Position numbers and translations under genes: made by a program
The notes under the pieces: model-generated
What the model was told of the DNA's origin: nothing
The model's input: only the letters and a program-made list of their open reading frames with translations
The model's database searches: none
Assembly (NCBI RefSeq): GCF_021155765.1
Contig: NC_060114.1
Coordinates: forward strand, 9,701,001 to 9,765,000
Direction of reading: 5' to 3'
DNA: 64,000 nucleotides
Source: Diprion similis
Lineage: Eukaryota; Arthropoda; Insecta; Hymenoptera; Diprionidae
Shown: one piece after another, positions 12,550 to 25,445 of the stretch
How the letters are laid out: each line of letters begins with the position of its first letter
Numbering within the stretch: position 1 is the first letter of the stretch

Positions 12550-14362
12550 CGGAAAGGGTCATACAAATCGATTCCGAGACGTAAAATTTTCGGCTCCGAA
12601 AATGAGGAAAAAACTAAGGCTAACCCCTTTGGATTTTTGGCGAAAATTTCGACGACTTTGCAAAGTGCTGCAATAAATTCTTTAAGGCACTATTCCGACG
12701 TAATTTTGCGAGAGAAATCGATTGGGCGCAGTCCCAATACGCTGCGATTAACGCCTGAGAAGTTACAGGCGAAAAACGGATTATTTCCGTCCTCATTTCT
12801 CTGTTGTTGGTCCTACGCTCTTTTTCATGTGTTTTTTGAGTTCCTGGGGGTCGATTTACTCCGGAAAGGGTCATACAAATCGATTCCGAGACGTAAAATT
12901 TTCGGCTCCGAAAATGAGGAAAAAACTAAGGCTAACCCCTTTGGATTTTTGGCGAAAATTTCGACGACTTTGAAAAGTGCTGCAATAAATTCTTCAAGGC
13001 ACTATTCCGACGTAATTTTGCGAGAGAAATCGATTGGGCGCAGTCCCAACACGCTGCGATTAACGCCTGAGAAGTTACAGGCGAAAAACTGATTATTTCC
13101 GTCCTCATTTCTCTGCTGTTGGTCCTACGCTCTTTTTCATGTGTTTTTTGAGTTCCTGGGGGTCGATTTACTCCGGAAAGGGTCATACAAATCAATTCCA
13201 AGACGTAAATATTTCGGCTCCGAAAAAGAGAAAAAAACTAAGGCTAACCCCTTTGGATTTTTGGCGAAAATTTCGACGACTTTGAAAAGTGCTGCAATAG
13301 ATTCTTTAAGGCACCATTCCGACGTAATTTTGCGAGAGAAATCGATTGGGCGCAGTCCCAATACGCTGCGATTAACGCCTGAGAAGTTACAGGCGAAAAA
13401 CTGATTATTTTCGTCCTCATTTCTCAGCTGTTGGTCCTACGCTCTTTTTCATGTGTTTTTTGAGTTCCTGGGGGTCGATTTACTCCGGAAAGGGTCATAC
13501 AAATCGATTCCGAGACGTAAAATTTTCGGCTCCGAAAATGAGGAAAAAACTAAGGCTAACCCCTTTGGATTTTTGGCGAAAATTTCGACGACTTTGAAAA
13601 GTGCTGCAATAAATTCTTCAAGGCACTATTCCGACGTAATTTTGCGAGAGAAATCGATTGGGCGCAGTCCCAACACGCTGCGATTAACGCCTGAGAAGTT
13701 ACAGGCGAAAAACTGATTATTTCCGTCCTCATTTCTCTGCTGTTGGTCCTACGCTCTTTTTCATGTGTTTTTTGAGTTCCTGGGGGTCGATTTACTCCGG
13801 AAAGGGTCATACAAATCAATTCCAAGACGTAAATATTTCGGCTCCGAAAAAGAGAAAAAAACTAAGGCTAACCCCTTTGGATTTTTGGCGAAAATTTCGA
13901 CGACTTTGAAAAGTGCTGCAATAGATTCTTTAAGGCACCATTCCGACGTAATTTTGCGAGAGAAATCGATTGGGCGCAGTCCCAATACGCTGCGATTAAC
14001 GCCTGAGAAGTTACAGGCGAAAAACTGATTATTTTCGTCCTCATTTCTCAGCTGTTGGTCCTACGCTCTTTTTCATGTGTTTTTTGAGTTCCTGGGGGTC
14101 GATTTACTCCGGAAAGGGTCATACAAATTGATTCCGAGACGTAAAATTTTCGGCTCCGAAAATGAGGAAAAAACTAAGGCTAACCCCTTTGGATTTTTGG
14201 CGAAAATTTCGACGACTTTGAAAAGTGCTGCAATAAATTCTTTAAGGCACTATCCCGACGTAATTTTGCGAGAGAAATCGATTGGGCGCAGTCCCAACAC
14301 GCTGCGATTAACGCCTGAGAAGTTACAGGCGAAAAACTGATTATTTCCGTCCTCATTTCTCT
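12550..14362. repeat. Local dimer duplication inside the satellite
   Basis: Two neighbouring unit types, one with tcttcaagg and one with aaatattt/caccattcc, occur twice in a row: about 12803-13426 and 13427-14050. Elsewhere in the array they occur once per series. The spacing is 624 bp, two units. This indicates a smaller, separate duplication on top of the 10-unit higher-order series. Boundaries are approximate, because neighbouring units are nearly identical. Confidence 0.65.
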
Positions 14363-14679
14363 GCTGTTGGTCCTACGCTCTTTTTCATGTGTTTTTCGAG
14401 TTCCTGGGGGTCGATTTACTCCGGAAAGGAAAGGGTCATACAAATCAATTCCAAGACGTAAATATTTCGGCTCCGAAAAAGAGGAAAAAACTAAGGCTAA
14501 CCCCTTTGGATTTTTGGCGAAAATTTCGACGACTTTGAAAAGTGCTGCAATAAATTCTTTAAGGCACTATTCCGACGTAATTTTGCGAGAGAAATCGATT
14601 GGGCGCAGTCCCAATACGCTGCGATTAACGCCTGAGAAGTTACAGGCGAAAAACGGATTATTTCCGTCCTCATTTCTCT
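14363..14679. repeat. 317-bp satellite unit with 5-bp insertion (copy 3)
   Basis: Third occurrence of the unit carrying the aaagg duplication. It is the second-last of the homogeneous units, just before the diverged edge of the array. Confidence 0.9.
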
Positions 14680-14991
14680 GCTGTTGGTCCTACGCTCTTT
14701 TTCATGTGTTTTTTGAGTTCCTGGGGGTCGATTTACTCCGGAAAGGGTCATACAAATCGATTCCGAGACGTAAAATTTTCGGCTCCGAAAATGAGGAAAA
14801 AACTAAGGCTAACCCCTTTGGATTTTTGGCGAAAATTTCGACGACTTTGAAAAGTGCTGCAATAGATTCTTTAAGGCACTATTCCGACGTAATTTTGCGA
14901 GAGAAATCGATCGGGCGCAGTCCCAATACGCTGCGATTAACGCCTGAGAAGTTACAGGCGAAAAACTGCTCATTTTCGTCCTCATTTCTCT

Positions 14992-15898
14992 GCTGTTGGT
15001 CCTACGCTCGTTTTCATGTGTTTTTTGAGTTCCTGGGGGTCGATTCACTTCGGAAAGGGTCATACAAATCGATTCCAAGACGAAAACTTTTCCGCTTCGA
15101 AAACGAGGAAAAACTAAGGCTAACCCCTTTGGATTTTTGGCGAAAATTCCGAAGACTTTGAAAAGTGCTGCAATAAATTCTTTAAGGCACTATCCCGACG
15201 TAATTTTGCGAGAGAAATCGATTGGGCGCAGTCCCAACACGCTGCGATTAACGCCTGAGAAGTTACAGGCGAAAAACTGCTCATTTTCGTCCTCATTTCT
15301 CTGCTGTTGGTCCTACGCTCGTTTTCATGTGTTTCTTGAGTTCCTGGGGGTCGATTTACTCCGGAAAGGGTCATACAAATCGATTCCAAGACGAAAGCTT
15401 TTCCGCACCGAAATCGAGGAAAAAACTTAGGCTAACCCCATTGGATTTATGGCGAAAATTTCGACGACTTTCAAAAGTGCTGCAATTAATTCTCGTACGC
15501 ACCATTCTGACGTAACTTTGCGAGAGGAATCGATTAAGCGCAGTCCGAACACGCTGCGAGCGACGGACGAAGAGCTAAAGCCAAAAACGCAAAATTTTCT
15601 CCGAAATTCTCCCGCTGTTCATCCCACGCTCTTTACGTTTTTCTTCTGTATTTCCGAGCTTTCGATTATTGGAAAAAGGGTCGAGGAAAACGATTCCGGC
15701 ACGAAAAGATTCCGAGCTCGAAAAATCGCAAATAAAGCGAGGGTAACCTCCACGATTATCCGAGTGGAAATTAGGTCGACTTTGAGAAATATTCTGCTAT
15801 TCATGACGCACCGTATCGACGGAACTTCTCCAGAGGAATCCATTGCCCAGTCTTGACACGCTCCGAGTAACGAATCAAAACTCACGACTGAAAAACAT
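14992..15898. repeat. Diverged edge of the satellite array
   Basis: From 14992 the units are 311 bp and carry private changes such as ctcgttttcatg, cttttccgc and gaggaaaaac with one A lost. The last one (15614 to about 15898) matches the consensus only in scattered blocks such as cgctgttc, catcccacgctcttt and ggaaaaagggtc. Similarity then fades into unique sequence. Increasing divergence toward an array end is what is expected when unequal exchange no longer homogenises the terminal copies. Confidence 0.9.
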
Positions 15899-18706
15899 CA
15901 AATATGCACCGGGTTTTTAAAGAGGTGGAATAGAAAAATCACAAACTCATGGATACAAAGTTTCAGTTTCAATTTATTTAATATGCCTTAGTTCTTGTAC
16001 AAGTTTTCATGTGTTAGTGTACACTACTTCAGAAGACAAAAGGTGTTCCCGTCGACAAATATGGAATTAACGTCTTCAGATTTCTTCCTTCTTTGATGCA
16101 CGACGTCGACGCAATTTTCCAGGAGGAATCCATTGCGCGTAAGAGGAACGAAGAGGGGAGAAGACCGATCTACATGCTGCAAAACCTGTACGTTGTGATT
16201 TTTTTGTTATTTTTAAACCATTAAATATAGGCCTTAAAGGCCATGTCCCATTGTAGGTTGTGATTTGGTCACACGCGAGTCACGTAACGTGTCGTCAGAG
16301 CCACCCTGAAAGAAAATTCGATTGTTTTACATATTATTTTAGGTATGTAGCCTAATAGGTAAAACAGTTGCCATACATTTAGTGTTATCGTGAGTCGTAC
16401 CTTGATCCGTATCATATATTCAATAGATTAATGTTCTAGAGAATATAAAGGATATTATTAACAAGTATAGAGTATCAATATTATCGATAATTAATAGTCT
16501 TCTATTCACGGAACGCTTGAACTCAAGGTCAGGCTTGAAATGAGCTTATGCAAATCCTGTACTTGGTTTGAAAATTTCATAGTTAAACAGTTAAACTATT
16601 ATTAAATTTATCGAAAGATTCTAATAACAATAAAAAAGATCTATTAATAATAAAAAATGGTAAATTGTTTTGATGGATTGCTTGATATCTCTTAGACCAG
16701 ATGCGATATTGACTTGGATTTGGTCCCACAGGTTTTTATATGGCAAACTATGATGTGTGGTCCCCATTGACAATTTGTAAGGTATAAAGCGCCGGCAGTG
16801 TGGGTGCACGAGGTGCTCATGGACCGAGCCCCTAGTGTTCCTATGTACCTGCAATTTCGAGTTTGGAAAAATATGGGTAAATTGATGAAACAAGAAAAAA
16901 AAATGCATGATGTAAAGACAATGGTGCCCAATCGTTATGAGGCTTGGAAACTTTAATTACACATTATCTGAGGCACCAACGATTACAGTAAAAAATTGGC
17001 TTCATGAAATAACGTACAGCTCGCTAGTTGTAACATTAATCAGTTCATCCTAAGCATTTATTCATCTTCATATTTACAGTCTACTTTTAATTATGACACA
17101 AATTTGTAATATTGTCGAATGAAGCGTTCAAATCTATCTTATTTTGGCTGCAATGACTCCAATAAGTTCCTTACACGGTTTGGTCGCAGAGATCAAATAT
17201 TGAAATGCCACCTCAGCTGGGAAATGGTATAAATTTAGCAGCTTCAACGACAATGTACGCAAATAGACATTTCATACGTCATGGACAGAGCATAATTTAA
17301 AAGGCAACTCTTCGACATAGAGAAGCAGGTATTTTTATATGGACAACAAGTTATACTACGCAGCGCTGAGTAGTCTTCAAAAGTCAAACATTATGTGTAC
17401 AATATTCATCTATAATGAAATGTGATACGATTTGGGTTTCTTTGAAATGACCCAATAAACCGTACAGTATCGAACTATGCTTGAATATAAGAAGAATATG
17501 TACAGAATTTTGTCACATCTTGAAATCGGAAGACATAATAAAGTCCGAGTCCGAGTATGAGAAACGTTGAAATCAGTAATCCATAAATAATCAATAAATG
17601 TGCTTCTGCATGTTTTGGTGGCAAAATTCATTGAATCTCAGGTGATAAATGATAATGCTAGCAGGTGTGTTAAGAATGCACCAAATGCACATTCCAGTCA
17701 GAGCTGTCAAGACAAACATACGCTCTAACAAAAGTTTGAAGGTGCAACTGAAGTTGATCAGGTTCAATGTACTTGAAAGAATAATTCCCGTGACACCGGA
17801 ATAATTTAAAAATTATAAATTTCAACTACATTGGTACAGTTAAGGATGACTTTTTTAACACATCACATTAAAATTGATGAAATGATGCCTTCCCCTCATT
17901 GTAGAAACAATTCGATAATGTGATCTTTTCAAAGTCAGTAATAATTGCGCTATTGTCGCTGAAATTTATGGTTCACTAATTTTTTAGCATTAGGGGAATA
18001 TTGTTGCAATCTAATTCATCTTTATTAATTTTGGTAGGACTTTCGAACCTCGATTTCTGAGTTTGATGCATCAAATGAAATACCCAAAAATCATATGACA
18101 GAGCGGTATTTTTACTGAGCAAATTTGGGAAATCACCTTGTGCTTACTTATATGTGTATACATCTGTTTACGGTAACCAGTGATTCTCAGACTGAATATC
18201 TGTGAAGTAAAACTCGGCAGTAGTCGCGTATCCTCGATTTCACGCATACAGGCATGAGTGCCGACTATGCAGCACTCGATAATTGAGAAATAAATCTAAA
18301 TTTATCAACAAAAACGCTCACTGATAGTCCCTGACGTCTCGGCTCTCTGCTAGAAGTGCCTGCTGGAGTTCTTTAGAATATTCATATACGTACAATGGAT
18401 ACGCATAAGTTGGCAAAAATGAGACTTTCAAGTCTTGGGAACTTGAGGATTGTAACCTTAACACCATTTGCTATCAATAAAACTCGGAATCGGAGCTATG
18501 TTGAGAATCACCAGAACGACTTTTCAAGTAGGCCTCCGAGGTTTGCTGAATCGAAGTCGGTTGATCGGCATTCCAGTTTTGACCTGCCGACAGATGATAT
18601 AAAAATTGTTATAACTAAGGTAACAGCGTACGCTTGGTGACGAGAATGAAATTACTTTTCATTGAAAAGACAAGGAGGAAGACGGAAATAAAAACATGCG
18701 ATACAT
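15899..18706. other. Intergenic / probable 3' flank of the ankyrin gene
   Basis: This AT-rich unique sequence lies between the satellite edge and the stop codon of the minus-strand ankyrin gene. I see no gene. On the minus strand, AATAAA-type signals lie at about 18022 and 17056, either of which could end the ankyrin transcript; nothing in the sequence chooses between them. Short open frames here have no recognisable content. Confidence 0.5.
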
Positions 18707-21700
18707 TCACGCACCATTAGTTGCAAGTATTGTAGCTAAACAACGAGAGACGGTTGGATTTGGAGCACAGGCAAGTGCAGGTGTAAGCCCGTCTGCATCG
18801 ACTGCAACAACACTGGCACCTTGCTGCAAAAGTCTGCGTGTCACCGACACTAAACCATTTCTTGCTGCAAGGTGTAACGGCGTTCTCATTTGCTTGTTCG
18901 CCATATTTATTATTGCCGCTCTATGCTGTTGTTGCTCCTGCAAGGTTTCACCCTCGACGCACATGCTGTTTATGTGATCAAGTAGAACCAGAGCTGCCGG
19001 TGATTGACGTCTTTGGCACGCCAAGTGAAGTGCAGTGTTTTTGTTTGCATCGACAGCACGTACGTTCGCCTGCCATTCCAATAATAACTCTGAAATCAGG
19101 AAATTTCTCCCATTATTCGTTGTAAACCGTTTATCATTTATTTTTAGTTGCGAGCTGACAGGATTGTTCGTAACAATGACATGGCCAAATTGCGCCGCTA
19201 CTTGTGACTCAATTATGATGATATTATAGGATTTGCAAATACTGATAACGTTTTCCATTGAGCTCAAGCAAATATGGCTAACCGATAGCGTTGCATTGTC
19301 CTGTTACCGCAGCGCTTAACAAAGGTGTTCGTCCTTCACAGTCTAGTGCTTCAAGACCTGCTTCTTCTGATCCGACTGCAGTTAGAATGAGACGAACACA
19401 ATCCGCAGAGCCAGCGCTGGCGGCGACATGCAAAGGCAAGCGTCCACCAAGCGTATCCCTAGGTGTTGCTACTGCCTTTCCTCCAAACTTGCGTATCAAT
19501 GATATCAGACAATTAGTCGAGCCTTGATAGACGGCACAATGTACCGGAGAAAATGGATTACCTGTGAGTGAACAAGATTTTCAAATGACATTTTAACTAC
19601 AGTTTCGTTTCATTGAATGGTTATTGTTGTAGCCGTTTTATAGGCGTTGCTATTATTGAATTGAAACCTTCAGTTGACTGGCGGGATCAGCTTACCTTCC
19701 AGCGAGTCAATCACATTCTGTTCCAAAAGATATGCGACACAATCGGAATGGCCGTTGTAGCATGCCCAGTGTAACACGTTACAACCTTGATCATCCTTTA
19801 GCGTCGCCGCTTTAGGGTCAGCTGCTATTAATGCTGCCAGAACTGACCGTCTGCAAAGACTTGGACTATATACATTCCATTTTATGGATTAGGCAGAGTT
19901 TTACTCAAAACTATTGCTTTTTCCATACCTGCCGCATGCCGCTGCCAGGTGCAAAGGTGTTTTTCCATTGCCATCCTGGACTGAGACAATAGCGCCATTT
20001 TCTAAAAGAAGATCTCCGAGCCTGTGGTGTAGTCCTTGAATTGCTGCGCGAAACAATGGAGTATGCTTATTTATGTCAGGCAAATTGCAGTCCGCTTTAT
20101 ATTTTAAGAGCAATACGGCACAATCGAGGTGTGCATTTGCTACTGCCAATGCCAATGCGGTTCGTTGCTTGGCATCGCAACGATCCACAACTGAGGGGTC
20201 CTCGGTATTTTCCAATAATAAAATCAAGCATTCGGAATGACCCGCTGCAGCGGCACAGTGTACAGGAGTTCTTCTCGTGACGGAATCCTTGAAATAATTT
20301 ATTAATACTGTCGATTATCAGCTTTATACTTGTCATCCGTTAGTATTGTCTGATTTAGTCATCCACGGATGACTTGTATATCGTCAAGGTGTAAAAATAA
20401 ACATTGCCTATTTCACTTGTAAACTGTTGATAGAATGGGAATTCTGGTTTACAATACACCAGAATACGTGTCATTAACTTTATTGTTGATCACAATAAAT
20501 GTCTCCGCTTCGGCGGTTAAATTGAGAACGCATGTTGAGCTGGAAGTTTTACCTGCACCGATACAAGAGCACCGCATCTGAGTAACAGTTGTACACACTG
20601 CTTGTGCCCTTGGTATGATGCCAAGTCCAAAGGCGTCTTGCCAGTTTCTTCTTTAATGTTGGTATTCGGGAAGAGTGGCAGTAGAAGTCTCAAGATTTCT
20701 CCGTGGCCATAATAAGCCTGTTCAATGAATTTATCCTCGTTTAATTGTAAACGAAAATCTTCAGTTTCAAATAGATATTTGCAGATATTAATTTTATTAA
20801 ATAGCTCTGTACCGCGAGATGTAACGGCGTAAGAGCTGGACATTGCGGATGATCCCCGTCTGCTGTGGTTGTACCGAACGAGGCCGACGAAACCAATGGA
20901 TTATGAGGTGCGGATGCTCGGAGTAACGCTGCGAGAGCGGGTTGATTTCCTCCCGCGACGGCGTAATGAATCGCTGTGAATCCACGTTTATCTCGCACTA
21001 GGTGGTCAGCTTTATGCTTCAACAGGTATTGCACACACCTAAGTCGAGAAAATTGCGTTCGGCGATCGTTACGCCGATTGTGGAAAAAAAATCACTTAAT
21101 ACCAGATTTATTGGTAGTTATGGCAAAATTAGAATACAATGTGTTTTCTCATAGCACTTTGACCCAGAGGGCAGATTGCATGTGTGTCACTGGATGGTAA
21201 AGTTTAATGTTGATTATTGATACTTTTGCCACTAATGAGTAATACGAAAGATTAATTTTGCATACCGTGCTTCAGAGTCCGAAGGATCGGCAGCTGCAGC
21301 TGCGAGATGCAAGGGTGTTGCGCCCTCTGCATCCTGAGCGTTGACGTCGCTGACAAATCCCACCAGAGTGAAAACGCAGAGATAATGGCCCTGGCCAGCG
21401 GCGTAATGCAGTGCAGATCTGTTTTGATTGTCCGGCAATCGAAAGTTGGCCCCGCTCGAAAGTAACAAGTCCAAGCATTCCACCGAACCCTGGATCAAAT
21501 GAGATATTAATTTACTGATCTGCCTCTTTACCACAAAGACAAATGAAACGTGTCGGTGATAAAGAAATTTTTTTTTGGCATGCTCAGTAGGGATATTTGC
21601 CGTTATATAGTGTTGGAATGAGAATAAAAATTTGCAGGACAGATAGTTCGGATATACAATATCAATCGATTAATTTTTGGCTATACCTTGAAAGCAGCCA

Positions 21701-24700
21701 AGTGTAACGGCGTCCGACCTTTGATATCCCTGGAATCCATACGCCGATTGTCCACTTGTAATAGCTTCCTGCAGACCTGGAAAAATGGGCATAGTACGTT
21801 TCTGCGGCTATCGAAAAAATTATTGATTCTGTATCGTACCTCTATATGCCCTGCGAGGCAACTAAGATGAAGGGGTGTTCTCTGATCGGAGTTTCGTGCT
21901 GCTGGTGAGGCGCCACGCTCAAGTAAGGTAGTCGAGAGACATTCGTGTCCGTACCTAGTATAGAGAATTTTTGCTCAATCAATGGATAAAGTTGTACTAG
22001 AACTAACAAAGTATCCGTTGGACCTCAAATATTTACTACGTATATAACTGATAAGTACCACGCCGCGATATGCAGAGCTGTGTTTCCATTCTTATCACGG
22101 GTGTCGACTGACGCTCCTCTGTCGAGGAGACTCTTGGAGCGTGTGAATCGACCGTGAATGGCGGTCACATGCAACGGAGTACGACCATCCTGAGATTGAA
22201 CGTTTATTTGCGCACCGGAAAATAGTAAAACCTCCAAACACTCGACGCCGTGCACGCTGGCGGCAGCAACGTGGAGCGGTGTCTGACCACGGTAATTCAA
22301 TGCCTCTAGAAGAAGGATAGACGCAATATTGCTTGATGTTGATTGGTGGTGGTAACAGATTCTTTAGTTACTCAATTTCCGATCAAATTGAAAGTTTTTC
22401 TCCAATCGGGACAAGCTTTGTACCGTCTTACCGATATTTGCGTTGTGGTTGATCAATTCCGTCACAGTGTTCGCATGCCCGTTGAAGCAGGCTATGTGCA
22501 ACGGTGTATTTCCATAGACATTCTTTGCCTCAACGTCTGCTCCGGCGGCAATGATTATTCGGACACAGTTCACTTTCCCTGAAGCAACGGCGGCATGCAG
22601 CGGAGTATATAATTCACGATCCTTGGCAAAAGAGGGTGAGAATGTAATGCGATAATCACAGTGCATATAAAGTATGAATTCGATATTCAGATGTTATGGA
22701 GTATTTGTGATGTTGATGGAATCAGTTGTCCGTATTAGTTTGCAGAAAACAAAAAGTTGTTCTGTACCTTAACATCGACCGATGCTGTATTTTCGACTAG
22801 TAATTTGACAATAGCATCGTGACCCATGTGAGCGGCGTAATGTAAGGCTCTCCGATCTTTCTTGTCGCAAGCGTTGAGTATGCACCCGGGTTGAGATATT
22901 AAAAGCTCCGTCATTTCAAAATGTCCATTGTAGGCCGCATGATGTAAGCTCGTTCTTCCACCCCTAAAAATAGTTTCAACTGACTGTACTTACATTGTCC
23001 CATTTTCAAATGTGAGTCAAGAATGAATAAGTGAAGAAATAAAAATATTGCCAGCCAATTAATTTTGCACTGTTAGCTGTTGGTAACAAAAATAGTTAGA
23101 TTAAAGCTATTAGAATATTTCATAATTTACCAAATGATCTAAAAATGTTTCAAACTGATAAAAGAAGTTCTGTGAAAAAACTAAAAGATTGGATTAGATC
23201 TAATGTACAGTAATTAAAAAATAACTCAAACTTGTAACTGTTGACATAGATATTAAATTGTATATTGCCGTATGATCACATGAATACCCTTCAAGTCAAA
23301 AACGTATGCATTTTTTTGTTCTATTTAGTATGTAGGTTAGTAGTATTATTATTTCTCAGATCTATGTACAGGTAATTTCATTTATGTACCTCGAGAGGAT
23401 TTTACTTTGTAAGATTAATATCTACACTGAAAAATTTCTGGTCAAAGAAATAAATGAAAGTAAATAAAAATAATGTAATACCAATCAAGCAACTTAGGAT
23501 TACTAAAAAAATAATTACTCAAACGACAAACCACTAACCTGTCTGTGACGTTTATGTTTTGCAGAGGGATAAGACTCTCTGCGCATTGTATCGCATTATT
23601 TGCAGCAGCAACGTGCAGCGGAGTTTGCCAATTGCGATCACGGATATTCACATCTGCCTCGTACATCAGCAGGACGTTAACGGCGCCCCAATTACCCGAA
23701 CGGCAGGCTCGGTGCAATGGTGTAAGCCATCTGTTGTCTTTTTGGCTGACAAAAGCTCCCCAAGTTATTAACGACTGCACGATGGCTGGATCTCCCCTGC
23801 ACAGAGTCAAAGTTTATTCGTTATGTCCTGCTGCCACGGGATATCTCTATGATTGTAAACTTTACATGTCGACTATAATATTTTTTGGTTGTTTAAGATA
23901 AGATAAGATGAGACTGAAATGAAGAAAGTGGTGATGCAAAGACCAGAAGATGCGAGAGGACATACTGATAAGAGCAAATGGTAAATCATTATAAATATAG
24001 TCACTCGTTATGCTCGATGAGATCCGGCATTACCAGTACACTTCTAGGTCTATAGACTACTGAGTTCAAACCAGAACAGATGAAAGATATGGCAAATTAA
24101 CATATTCAAATGGATCGCTTCGATTAATTGGACACACACTATTGTGTCAAAGTAAATTCGTAACTTACATGTAAGCAGCTGCGTGTAAAGGAGATCGTTG
24201 TTCGGAATCTCTCGAATTTACATCAACTTGTTGCGTCAGCAAAGCCTTTACCTCTTCCAGGTTGCCATTGAATATAGCTTGGATCAAGGGCGGCTAAAAA
24301 TGTGAAACAATATTTATGAAACCAAATGAATCATATTGAATAATTCTGACTACTGGTCATATTGGTAGATTTTTCATTTCAGGTATCCATTTGTTGGTCT
24401 CAGTATCAGCGACTCTGCTATTGATGTAGCAATGGGATTTACTCAAATTTTGAGAGTTGCCCGGTGAAATTTGAATAATTTATTATGTCTTGATATTCAT
24501 ACTCAATTGTGTCTGTGATAAGATTTTACTGGTCGATCGATGATCAACTGCGTAACTTAAAAGATTCACATCGACTGTTCTGACCATTAAAATGATGTGA
24601 TTTTTTTGACATTATAAGGCTCCTGGCCAGTCAGACTGAATAAACAATGTTCGGAAATGATTTTTCCCAGTCGCCTTGATAGAGTTTGCATGACAACCAC

Positions 24701-24903
24701 TACGATAGACTTTATTTAAGCACATACATCTATTTCTGATTGCAAGTATGCAGATAATTCGAATCTGCGTCTGAATCAAAAGGGCAAAACTTTACTTAAT
24801 GTAGCGGTGGTCTCTAACCTAAAAGACGTAGTACCGTTCGACATTGATAACAATTTTCTGCTACACCTTTGGAACTCACCTCGTCACGAAACATTTTTAA
24901 CAT
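18707..24903 (-). CDS. PP6 regulatory ankyrin-repeat subunit (ANKRD28/44/52 family)
   Basis: This is a complete gene of 15 coding exons. In transcript order: 24903-24880, 24293-24169, 23796-23539, 22963-22768, 22621-22432, 22305-22059, 21954-21840, 21776-21687, 21489-21266, 21038-20813, 20717-20553, 20287-19929, 19850-19696, 19561-19283, 19089-18707. The total is 3036 nt, 1011 codons plus TGA, with phase kept at every GT-AG junction. The protein is almost wholly ankyrin repeats (recurring TPLH-AA-GH patterns). The family is identified by its N-terminal block (PPLIQAIFNGNLEEVKALL), the block LTPLHRACRSG followed by NWQTPLHVAAANN, DKKDRRALHYAAHMGH, and the C-terminal TPLHLAARNG with DGLTPALACAPN. 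Family members are about 1050 aa and, with SAPS-domain subunits, act as scaffolds of protein phosphatase 6. The start chosen is the first ATG of an 8-codon exon (MLKMFRDE) ending in gtgagt; the short exon matches the expected N-terminus but is the least certain part. Confidence 0.95.
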
Positions 24904-25289
24904 GTTTGTCAACTAATCAACGCCCATACGACGCATCCGAAAATTATTGCCAATCAAGTAAACAAACTGTTATCTGCTGTCACGTACCGCACATTGGAAA
25001 AGTGGAATTTGAATTCTCGTCGAGTACGAGTTTCCCGATTTTAATAACGAGTTGAACGATGAAACAATAATTACTTGTTTTCCACGATCGAATCATGAAA
25101 ATTTGCGACGGTGACCAACGCAACTGGTAACCGGAACCACACTTGTGTAACAGAAATATTCAGTAAATTGTTCATTTTTTATTTTTTTTTTGTTGCAATT
25201 GACTATCAATTTCGCGTCGAGCACAGACGCGTTGACAGACGAGTTGACGATGAATCACATCGGAGAGAGCCCACGCTCGCGTTTTTGGC

Positions 25290-25330
25290 ATAGAGGTATT
25301 ACTGAGGTAGACTGAGCAAGGCGCCGAAAA
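25290..25330 (-). promoter_or_regulatory. Possible start region of the ankyrin gene
   Basis: About 400 bp upstream of the first coding exon the minus strand carries two arthropod-type initiator matches (TCAGT at 25305-25301 and 25315-25311) in a more GC-rich stretch. No TATA box is seen. A foldback transposon begins another 130 bp upstream. This is a weak inference from motif and position only. Confidence 0.25.
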
Positions 25331-25445
25331 CCCGAAACGCACATAGAGAGAGAGGCACCAATCAAATGCAAGTTAGACAAAAGTAGAGACTTGCCAGCAG
25401 AGCTCTTTCTCTTTCTATGTGGTACCTTAGTTCCCACACTATATA

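Larger units (their letters stand above)
1..15898. repeat. 312-bp tandem satellite array
   Basis: The same unit recurs every 312 bp from base 1, where the array is cut by the window edge. Counting the landmark gctgttggtcc gives 48 units to 14991 (three of them 317 bp), two of 311 bp (14992-15302 and 15303-15613) and a decayed last unit to about 15898. Units differ mostly by single substitutions, for example aaaaacgga versus aaaaactga, cgattcc versus caattcc, and ttgaaaag versus ttgcaaag. Because 312 is divisible by three, reading frames stay open over several units on the plus strand (up to four units, about 400 codons) and over 84 codons per unit on the minus strand. I treat these frames as a by-product of the period, not as genes: they resemble no protein I know. 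The array could be pericentromeric, centromeric or a dispersed block; the sequence alone does not decide. Confidence 0.97.

Noticed and set aside
18838-19125. Plus-strand open frames overlapping the ankyrin gene
   Set aside because: They are antisense shadows of the ankyrin coding exons, with no independent support.
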